In this document: piece by piece, positions 1 to 4,928 of the stretch
How positions within the stretch are numbered: the first letter of the stretch is position 1
How the letters are laid out: each line of letters starts with the position of its first letter
Assembly (NCBI GenBank): GCA_013138555.1
Contig: WTCN01000310.1
Location: 1 to 5,912, forward strand
Length of the DNA: 5,912 nt
Source: Methyloprofundus sp.
GTDB taxonomy: Bacteria; Pseudomonadota; Gammaproteobacteria; Methylococcales; Methylomonadaceae
Direction of reading: 5' to 3'
The notes under the pieces: generated by a model
What the model was told of the DNA's origin: nothing
What the model saw: only the letters and a program-made list of their open reading frames with translations
Databases searched by the model: none
Translations under genes and position numbers: made by a program

Positions 1-710
1 CTAGCTCTTTTATGTACATAAGTATGACAGGCATTGAGTAGATCAGTATAAACTTCCTGATAATCCTTATTACAAAGCTCTGCATATTTTTGCGCAATGA
101 TTGCAATCATTTCATCCGTTAGTGACAAGCGGGTAAAATTTTCGATGCATGTCTGGTAACTTAAAGAGCCAAAGTTCATGCGGTTTAAATCAACTAGATA
201 AAATTTATAGCCCTGATCTTTTTGCTTAACAATTAAAGTGTTACCGGGAGAATGATCTATAAAATGAATCCCACTCATCTGCAAGTGATAAGTAAACTCG
301 GTAAATTGTTGCAAAATATTCGTTCTATCCGGGTAATGCTGGTCATGAATGAGTGTTCTAAAGCTTAACTGGCAGTCTAAATGCTCACTGATATAATAGC
401 TGTCCAATAAAAACAAAGCTGATTTTTGTTCGGCAAAAGCAATTGGAGTGGGCGTGTTAAATCCCTTTTCAAGTAAGATGTGTGCATATTCAAAAGAACG
501 CTGTGCCTTGGATTTTCTAAAATAGCGATATGCCACTTTATTGATTAAATGCGGAATTTTAAAAATTTTAATATTCCATTTTTCATCCGCGACTTTAAGC
601 GATTTAACGATATTACGCCCTTGGTATTCTATATCACCTTCGCTATGTATGATGTCTAAAACAGATTGAATATCAGCATTGTTATAGCGTGTAGCGGCAA
701 CTATTTTCAT
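1..710 (-). CDS. LPS core sugar kinase, Kdo/WaaP/InaA-like (C-terminus cut by window edge)
   Basis: This is a partial gene reading leftwards. 236 codons are present from the ATG at 708-710, and the frame is still open at base 1. The product has a minimal protein-kinase fold. A lysine-containing strand (WNIKIFK, residues 45-51) is followed by a likely alpha-C glutamate at E74 (RSFEYAHILLEKG). The catalytic loop reads HFIDHSPGN (149-157, with D152 and N157), and LVDLNRM (172-178) supplies the metal-binding D174 in place of DFG. This pattern fits the lipopolysaccharide kinase family (Kdo kinase, WaaP, InaA), cytoplasmic enzymes that phosphorylate Kdo or heptose of the LPS inner core. The start lies 5 bases after the waaF stop, with an AAGG Shine-Dalgarno sequence inside the end of waaF, so the two are probably co-translated. 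The sugar acceptor cannot be decided from sequence. The gene is visibly more AT-rich than the two upstream genes. The family call is good; the substrate is inferred from context. Confidence 0.82.
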   Translation of the reverse strand, partial: MKIVAATRYNNADIQSVLDIIHSEGDIEYQGRNIVKSLKVADEKWNIKIFKIPHLINKVAYRYFRKSKAQRSFEYAHILLEKGFNTPTPIAFAEQKSALFLLDSYYISEHLDCQLSFRTLIHDQHYPDRTNILQQFTEFTYHLQMSGIHFIDHSPGNTLIVKQKDQGYKFYLVDLNRMNFGSLSYQTCIENFTRLSLTDEMIAIIAQKYAELCNKDYQEVYTDLLNACHTYVHKRA

Positions 711-715
711 GTTTA

Positions 716-1741
716 TTATGCCTTATGTGACAAGATTGACTGCATAGCTAATTTTACACTAGCCACAGGCACATCCGTAAAACCAGTGATACCCTCCAGT
801 GATTTTAGTTTGATTCTATTAACATCAGGGTTATTAAATTCAGCCTGTAAAATAATGGCCTTATCATTAAGCGGTGGTGTAAATTCAGGTGTAGAACTAC
901 GATAAATAGCGATTTGTGGAATTCCGACAGCCGCCGCAATATGCATCAATCCTGAATCATTACTAATCGCCAGACTGGCACAGGAAAGTAGATCCACAGC
1001 ATCTAAAAGACTGGTTTTACCACATAAATTAATTAACTGGCTGTCACTTTTTTGTTCGATTTCCAGCGCTGTCTCATAGTCTTTAGGCGAGCCTAAAATC
1101 ACCACCTGACGACCCGATTGAACTAAATCTTTAGCAATCTGTGCATAATTTTCAGTTGGCCAGCGCTTTGCCGGGCCAAATTCAGCCCCTGGCATCAGTG
1201 CAACAATAGACTGATCCTGCTGGATATTCAGTTTTTGTAACCAGGCACTTACATTTTTCTTATCAACCGTTAATGCGGGCTGAGGAATATTTGCTAACTC
1301 AGGGGTTGGAGCACCCGCTTCTAAACCCAAATAAACATAGCGTTGCACCATATAAGGGAGTTTTTGCGGGTCTAGTTTGCGTCTATCATTTAATAAACCA
1401 TAACGCATTTCCCCGAGAAACCCGGTGCGCCTGGGAGCACCACTCCAGTAACCGTTTAAGGCAGACTTCCAGGTCACAGGCAGAGTAATTGCCCAGTCGT
1501 AGTGTTTGTCTTGCAGTTTTTGAGCAATATCTCGGCGCACTTGCCAGCTAAATTTACCTCGCTGCACTTCAATCTTATAATGATGATTGACTTCCGGCAT
1601 CCGTTGCAATAAATCGTAGGGCCACGGCGGCGCGATAACATCAAGCGTTAAATCAGCATATTGCTGGTGTAGCACTTTAAACAGAGTTTGTGCCATCACC
1701 ATATCACCCACCCATGAGGGAGAAAAAACAAGAATATTCAT
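716..1741 (-). CDS. waaF: ADP-heptose:LPS heptosyltransferase II
   Basis: The product has 341 residues, the usual length for WaaF. It is a GT-B glycosyltransferase of family 9 that acts on the cytoplasmic face of the inner membrane and adds the second L-glycero-D-manno-heptose of the LPS inner core from ADP-heptose. The N-terminus reads PSWVGDMVM (residues 8-16), with G12 and D13 at the position of the catalytic aspartate of heptosyltransferases. The acceptor-side segment RRTGFLGEMRYGLLND (104-119) matches what I remember of E. coli WaaF almost exactly. The C-terminal nucleotide-sugar domain carries PGAEFGPAKRWP (184-195) and NDSGLMHIAAA (261-271), followed by the EFTPPL segment (286-291) typical of WaaF. 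One oddity is Y280-R281 where the family usually has Y-G-P. The gene starts 3 bases after the stop of the upstream glycosyltransferase and ends 5 bases before the kinase, so it is the middle gene of an operon. Its ribosome binding site is weak, which again suggests translational coupling. Confidence 0.95.
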   Translation of the reverse strand: MNILVFSPSWVGDMVMAQTLFKVLHQQYADLTLDVIAPPWPYDLLQRMPEVNHHYKIEVQRGKFSWQVRRDIAQKLQDKHYDWAITLPVTWKSALNGYWSGAPRRTGFLGEMRYGLLNDRRKLDPQKLPYMVQRYVYLGLEAGAPTPELANIPQPALTVDKKNVSAWLQKLNIQQDQSIVALMPGAEFGPAKRWPTENYAQIAKDLVQSGRQVVILGSPKDYETALEIEQKSDSQLINLCGKTSLLDAVDLLSCASLAISNDSGLMHIAAAVGIPQIAIYRSSTPEFTPPLNDKAIILQAEFNNPDVNRIKLKSLEGITGFTDVPVASVKLAMQSILSHKA

Positions 1742-1744
1742 TAG

Positions 1745-2815
1745 TTAAGTACCCGTATTGTCAAACTGTATCACTTTATCCATAACCTGCTGTACCGAAA
1801 TTAACTGCATCGCCTCTAAACTGGGGATTTTCTTTTGCCATTTAAGTGCTGTAGACGGTTTGTGCATAAATGTCTGAGCAACCTGATCATAAATATCAAT
1901 ACAACGATGCAGCTGATGATAGGGTCCTATATAGTCAGCCCGGGTCACAGCATAAAGCCCAATCACAGGCGTAGCAACAGCATTAGCCAGGTGCAGAGGC
2001 CCGGTATCGGGAGAAATAAGTAGTGTCGCCTGTTTTAATAGCGCGGCTAATTGAGTCAAGGTGGTTTTTCCTACCAAATTAAGACAAGGTGAGCTCAGTT
2101 GTTGCTGGATATTAGCGGCAAATTCAACTTCTTTACTACCCGGCCCGCCTGTTAAAACAATGTGTTTATCAGGATAGCGTTTCTTCAAGCTGTCAATCAG
2201 CTCAATATAGTGTTCAGCAGGCCATGTTTTTTCTTGTGTAGAGGCCATTGGGTTAATGGCAATCCAATCGCTATGTGCCTGTAATTTATCAGCTGCCCAG
2301 TTTTTATCAGTATCGCTAACGGGCAGATTTAGATCCTCTGCCGTTATTTTTATCTGCTGATTAAGACCGGCAAACTTTTTTGCTAATTCAAAAAAAATCT
2401 CAACCTGATGCAGGTTTCTGGGTAAATCATAAGCGCTATTAGTCAATAAATGATGCCCTTCACGCGAATAAGGTGTGCCAAAACCGGTTTTATGATCAGC
2501 GTTTAATAAAGCCATGACCATATTACTAACAAAGCTGGTTTGAAAGCTAATTAACTGCCCGGTATTTTTATTGCGCCACTGTTGCTTAAATTGCCAATAG
2601 GCAGCAAGGGATTTAGGCTTGTTAATAGGCACAACATTGACTTCACTCACTTCCGCCAAAATACTGGCAATGGGCTTATCTATCAGCCAGTCAATCCGGG
2701 TCTCTGGAAACTGTTTTTTGAGCAAGCGCACGGCGGGTAATAGCATTAATACATCGCCAATCGCAGAAAGTCTGATGAGTGTGATTTTATTGGGAGTTGT
2801 TGTATTATCGCTCAT
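1745..2815 (-). CDS. Family 9 glycosyltransferase, probable LPS heptosyltransferase I (WaaC/OpsX type)
   Basis: This 356-residue GT-B enzyme of glycosyltransferase family 9 is the first gene of the minus-strand LPS operon. The N-terminal motif IRLSAIGDVLMLLPA (residues 14-28) places D21 at the catalytic aspartate position. SFQTSFVSNMV (90-100) and TPYSREGHH (114-122) line up roughly with the acceptor-side DAQGLVKSA and TAREP segments of WaaC. The C-terminal ADP-sugar domain has NPMASTQEKTWPAEHY (188-203), LTGGPGS (221-227) and SPDTGPLHLANA (268-279). A WaaC-like enzyme next to waaF would supply the first heptose on Kdo, so heptosyltransferase I is the likeliest role. The sequence is too far from E. 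coli WaaC for me to exclude another core heptosyltransferase such as a WaaQ-like enzyme, so no symbol is given. The ATG at 2813-2815 follows a promoter-like sequence but has no clear Shine-Dalgarno. A second ATG 4 bases upstream is out of frame. Confidence 0.88.
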   Translation of the reverse strand: MSDNTTTPNKITLIRLSAIGDVLMLLPAVRLLKKQFPETRIDWLIDKPIASILAEVSEVNVVPINKPKSLAAYWQFKQQWRNKNTGQLISFQTSFVSNMVMALLNADHKTGFGTPYSREGHHLLTNSAYDLPRNLHQVEIFFELAKKFAGLNQQIKITAEDLNLPVSDTDKNWAADKLQAHSDWIAINPMASTQEKTWPAEHYIELIDSLKKRYPDKHIVLTGGPGSKEVEFAANIQQQLSSPCLNLVGKTTLTQLAALLKQATLLISPDTGPLHLANAVATPVIGLYAVTRADYIGPYHQLHRCIDIYDQVAQTFMHKPSTALKWQKKIPSLEAMQLISVQQVMDKVIQFDNTGT

Positions 2816-2846
2816 GCATTAGTATGTTACAGTAACAGGATTACAC

Positions 2847-2874
2847 ACTATAGCACTCCCATTTCTGAGTTCAA
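2847..2874 (-). promoter_or_regulatory. Candidate sigma-70 promoter for the LPS operon
   Basis: Read on the minus strand, TTGAAC (2874-2869) is followed after 16 bases by TATAGT (2852-2847). TGC directly before the latter makes an extended -10 (TGCTATAGT). Transcription would start near 2840 and give a leader of about 25 bases before the ATG at 2815. The position, spacing and extended -10 are all good for a housekeeping promoter driving the three LPS genes. This is pattern matching only; no operator is recognised. Confidence 0.6.
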
Positions 2875-2900
2875 AATCAAATTAGTGTTAAGCCATATGG

Positions 2901-2929
2901 GATGTGATGAGGCACGAAGCGCATCAATC
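2901..2929. repeat. Imperfect hairpin, possible degenerate REP-like unit
   Basis: GAT-g-TGATG (2901-2909) can pair with CATCA-ATC (2922-2929) around a 12-base loop, giving an 8-bp stem with one bulged G. The loop carries a GCACGAAGCG-type core like those of intergenic palindromes in gammaproteobacteria. Unlike the better elements in this window it has no GTAG head. It lies just left of the composite palindrome that starts at 2942 and may be a decayed neighbour of it. The call is weak. Confidence 0.3.
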
Positions 2930-2941
2930 GCTTGAATACAA

Positions 2942-3042
2942 GTAGGATGGGCAAAGCGATAGCGTGCCCATCAGGCGATATGAGAAGATATGATTTTTTG
3001 TACAAAAAAGATGGGCACGAAAAAGACCTTTGCCCATCCTAC
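2942..3042. repeat. Inverted pair of GTAG-headed REP hairpins (BIME-like), family A
   Basis: Two hairpins face each other. On the plus strand, GTAG (2942-2945) precedes GATGGGCA (2946-2953), which pairs with TGCCCATC (2965-2972). On the minus strand the same unit runs from 3042 to 3010, with GATGGGCA (3010-3017) pairing with TGCCCATC (3031-3038). Between the two units, the outer arms GTAGGATGGGCAAAG (2942-2956 and 3028-3042) match perfectly over 15 bp and the inner arms CGTGCCCATC (2963-2972 and 3010-3019) over 10 bp, so the whole block can also fold as one long cruciform. The spacer ends in a perfect 16-bp palindrome, TTTTTTGTACAAAAAA (2994-3009). A GTAG or GGAG tetranucleotide ahead of a short stem is the recognised layout of REP sequences mobilised by RAYT (TnpA-REP) transposases. 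No such transposase is present here. The element sits between divergent genes and leaves their coding sequences intact. Confidence 0.8.
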
Positions 3043-3104
3043 AGGGATCGAAGTCGTTTCTAGGCGACCGATCATGATTAAAGGCCTCTTTTACTAATAT
3101 AACC

Positions 3105-4544
3105 ATGGAACACGACTACTTACTCAAACTCCGTCAACATCCAACTTGGCGTTTATTATGCGCCGATAACTCAGCACTGATCATCAGCTTTTTTTACCGC
3201 GTTTTTATACAGCCTAACTGCCGTTCATTAAAACAAAGTGAACTGACTGAAAAGCTTGAGGATACCTTATTTCATCTACGCCAGATTCATCGCAAAAAAT
3301 ACCCGAAAACCGCCAAAGCCTATCTAACGGATTGGGCAAATGGGGAAAATGCATTTCTGCGCAAATATTATGCCGAAAACAGTGATGAACCTGAATTTGA
3401 CTTAACGCCCGCCAGTGAAAAGTCGATTGAATGGCTACGCAGTTTAGAGCAAAAGCAATTTATCGGCACAGAGTCACGCTTATTAACGGTCTTTGAATTA
3501 CTCGCCAGTATTTTACAAACCACGCAAACCGACCCACAGCAACGTATTGCTGAACTGGAAGCACAAAGGGCAGAAATTGATGCTGAAATTTCCCGCCTGC
3601 AGCAAGGTGAAGTGATTAGCTACGATCCCCGTCAGGTAAAAGAACGCTTTTATCAACTGGAAGAAACTGCACGTAGTTTATTAATGGATTTTAGGCAGGT
3701 TGAAGAGAATTTCCGTCAACTCGATCGACGCACGCGTGAAAAAATCGCCACCAGCAGTAAAAACAAGGGGGATTTACTGGATGATATTTTTGGCGAGCAA
3801 GATGATATCGGTGACTCCGATCAGGGAAAAAGTTTTCAGGCATTCTGGGGCTTGTTAATGTCACCCGCCAAGCAGGAAGAATTTAATGGCTTAATTCAAA
3901 AAGTGCTCGCTCTGGAAGAAGTGCAAAGCTGTGAGCCGGATGAATTATTGCCGAAAATGAAATATCACCTACTGGAAGCGGGTGAAAAAGTTCAGCGCAC
4001 CAGTTCCAGCCTGGTAGAACAATTACGCCGTTATTTAGATGATCAGGTCTGGTTGGAAAATAAGCGTATTATGTCGATTATTCATGAACTCGAAAAATCA
4101 GCGATTGCAATCAAGCAAACACCTCCCAAGAACAAAGACTTTATCTATCTGGATGATACCAAAGTCCCGATAGAGCTACCCGTTTCGCGTAACTTATTTC
4201 GCCCGCCCAGCCGTCCGGTTATTTCCGAAGAATTATTAACCACAGGCGCGGCAGAATTTAGCAGTGACTTATTGTATACCCAGCATTATGTAGATACAGA
4301 AATATTACAGGCACGCATTAACAAAGCTTTGCAAAATCAGCGCCAGATCACCTTATTAGAAATCTGCCAGCAACATCCTTTAGAAAAAGGTTTAAGCGAG
4401 TTGATTGCCTATATGAATCTTGCCTGTCAGGATAATGCCAATGCATTGATTGATAGTGAAAAGGAAGTTGAAATCTCCTGGGTGAGCAGCAAAGGCATTG
4501 ATAAGTCGGCTAAGATGCCGAGTGTTATTTTTACCAGGCATTGA
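3105..4544 (+). CDS. jetA: DUF3375 protein, Wadjet system kleisin-like subunit JetA (orphan)
   Basis: The product has 479 residues, about normal length for DUF3375 (JetA, also called MksF). In Wadjet, JetA is the kleisin-like subunit that joins the KITE protein JetB to the SMC ATPase JetC. The complex extrudes DNA loops, and JetD then cleaves small circular DNA, which limits plasmids. Features recalled as typical of DUF3375 are LRQHPTWRLLCADNSALI near the start (residues 9-26), FIGTESRLLTVFELL (119-133), SDQGKSFQAFWGLLMSP (238-254) and an ending in MPSVIFTRH. Helical, probably coiled-coil stretches lie at about 143-168 and 178-215, followed by an acidic loop near 223-239. The C-terminal part, about 395-479, is probably a winged helix. 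The frame is intact. The start has no evident Shine-Dalgarno; an AAAGG lies about 20 bases upstream, which is too far. JetB (DUF4194) normally follows directly, but here 384 repeat-rich bases and an unrelated ATPase follow instead. Confidence 0.88.
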   Translation: MEHDYLLKLRQHPTWRLLCADNSALIISFFYRVFIQPNCRSLKQSELTEKLEDTLFHLRQIHRKKYPKTAKAYLTDWANGENAFLRKYYAENSDEPEFDLTPASEKSIEWLRSLEQKQFIGTESRLLTVFELLASILQTTQTDPQQRIAELEAQRAEIDAEISRLQQGEVISYDPRQVKERFYQLEETARSLLMDFRQVEENFRQLDRRTREKIATSSKNKGDLLDDIFGEQDDIGDSDQGKSFQAFWGLLMSPAKQEEFNGLIQKVLALEEVQSCEPDELLPKMKYHLLEAGEKVQRTSSSLVEQLRRYLDDQVWLENKRIMSIIHELEKSAIAIKQTPPKNKDFIYLDDTKVPIELPVSRNLFRPPSRPVISEELLTTGAAEFSSDLLYTQHYVDTEILQARINKALQNQRQITLLEICQQHPLEKGLSELIAYMNLACQDNANALIDSEKEVEISWVSSKGIDKSAKMPSVIFTRH

Positions 4545-4596
4545 GTCACTGCCATTAATTTAAGGAATAAAGCTATATTAAACAAAATGTTATATT

Positions 4597-4645
4597 GTAG
4601 GTTAGGTTAGCTTATCTAGCGAAGCCTAGATAACGTAACCCAACA
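4597..4645 (+). repeat. GTAG-headed REP-like hairpin, family C
   Basis: GTAG (4597-4600) leads into a long interrupted stem. GTTAGGTTA (4601-4609) pairs with TAACCCAAC (4636-4644) with one mismatch. After an internal 2x2 mismatch (GC at 4610-4611 against CG at 4634-4635), TTATCTAG (4612-4619) pairs perfectly with CTAGATAA (4626-4633) around the 6-base loop CGAAGC. The head and stem follow the REP layout, and the outer arms resemble a GTTGGGTTA/TAACCCAAC repeat that I recall as frequent between genes of gammaproteobacteria. Confidence 0.65.
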
Positions 4646-4687
4646 TATACGCTAAGGAATCAGACTAAATAAAACCCGAAACGTTGT

Positions 4688-4767
4688 GTAGCCCGTATGG
4701 AGCTTGTGGAATACGGGAAAGTGAGTGCGCTGCTCTTCCTGTATTACGCAAGCTCCATACAAGCTAC
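4688..4767. repeat. Inverted pair of GTAG-headed REP hairpins, family B
   Basis: The plus-strand unit has GTAG (4688-4691), then CCCGTAT (4692-4698) pairing perfectly with ATACGGG (4711-4717). The minus-strand unit runs from 4767 down to 4738: GTAG, then CTTGTAT pairing with ATACAGG through one G-T wobble. Between the two units GTATGGAGCTTG (4695-4706) and CAAGCTCCATAC (4749-4760) are a perfect 12-bp inverted repeat. The layout, two head-out hairpins round a spacer of about 20 bases, is the same as in the element at 2942-3042, but the sequence is unrelated apart from GTAG. Confidence 0.72.
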
Positions 4768-4819
4768 ATTAGAACAGAGACTTTCGGATATTATTAAATC
4801 CGCACTCCTAAACGAAGCC

Positions 4820-4854
4820 TGTTGGGTTACGTTTTTATTGCTTCGCAAGAAAAA
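4820..4854. repeat. Solitary half of the family C repeat plus adjacent AT hairpin
   Basis: TGTTGGGTTACG (4820-4831) is the exact reverse complement of CGTAACCCAACA (4634-4645), the right arm of the hairpin at 4597-4645, but no matching left arm or GTAG lies nearby. CGAAGCCT just before it (4813-4820) also repeats 4620-4627 in direct orientation. Immediately after comes a small hairpin, TTTTT-a-TTGC (4832-4841) against GCAA-g-AAAAA (4845-4854). It is probably a truncated or recombined copy of family C, and together with the complete copy it brackets the family B pair. Confidence 0.45.
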
Positions 4855-4869
4855 TATCTCTTATTGTAA

Positions 4870-4875
4870 TATAAT
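4870..4875 (+). promoter_or_regulatory. Candidate -10 element for the ATPase gene
   Basis: A perfect TATAAT lies 53 bases before the ATG at 4929, which would give a leader of roughly 45 to 50 bases. No convincing -35 hexamer is seen at 16 to 18 bases upstream, and the surroundings are very AT-rich, so a chance match is possible. Confidence 0.3.
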
Positions 4876-4928
4876 GCTATTATTGTCTAAATATGTATTT
4901 TAGGCATATCGCATTTAGAGTGAATACA

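Larger units (their letters stand above)
4545..4928. other. Repeat-rich intergenic region without a credible gene
   Basis: No start codon just after the jetA stop opens a frame resembling JetB; the ATG at 4588, for example, reaches a stop after seven codons. A 68-codon frame at 4697-4903 lies largely across palindromic repeats and looks like chance. The region holds three repeat features, described separately (4597-4645, 4688-4767 and 4820-4854), and a TATAAT at 4870-4875. I see no clear rho-independent terminator for jetA, although the hairpins themselves could slow or end transcription. No direct repeats or insertion-sequence ends mark a boundary. Confidence 0.7.

Noticed and set aside
666..905. 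Open frame of 79 codons on the plus strand
   Set aside because: It lies antisense to the kinase start and the end of waaF, both clearly real genes, and its sequence resembles no family.
1273..1488. Open frame of 71 codons on the plus strand
   Set aside because: Fully antisense inside waaF, whose protein is strongly conserved in this stretch.
1835..2023. Open frame of 62 codons on the plus strand
   Set aside because: Antisense shadow of the WaaC-like glycosyltransferase.
2619..2822. Open frame of 67 codons on the plus strand
   Set aside because: Antisense to the N-terminal part of the WaaC-like glycosyltransferase, with no family resemblance.
2942..3042. Pair of short repeats considered as a CRISPR fragment or transposon ends
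   Set aside because: The copies are inverted, not direct and regularly spaced, and the 37 bases between the inner arms hold no gene. The GTAG-headed hairpin layout fits REP sequences better.
3092..3100. TACTAATAT just before jetA considered as a -10 element
   Set aside because: It is so close to the ATG that transcription would start at or inside the coding sequence, and no -35 was seen.
2924..3106. Open frame of 60 codons on the minus strand between the glycosyltransferase and jetA
   Set aside because: It is made almost wholly of the palindromic REP pair, so its codons reflect the repeat and not a protein.
4832..4854. Hairpin considered as a rho-independent terminator of jetA
   Set aside because: The stem is short and AT-rich with one mismatch and no T-run after it on the plus strand, and it lies almost 300 bases past the jetA stop.
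4697..4903. Open frame of 68 codons on the plus strand after jetA, considered as a jetB remnant
   Set aside because: It begins inside a REP hairpin, crosses the second unit, and shows no DUF4194-like sequence.
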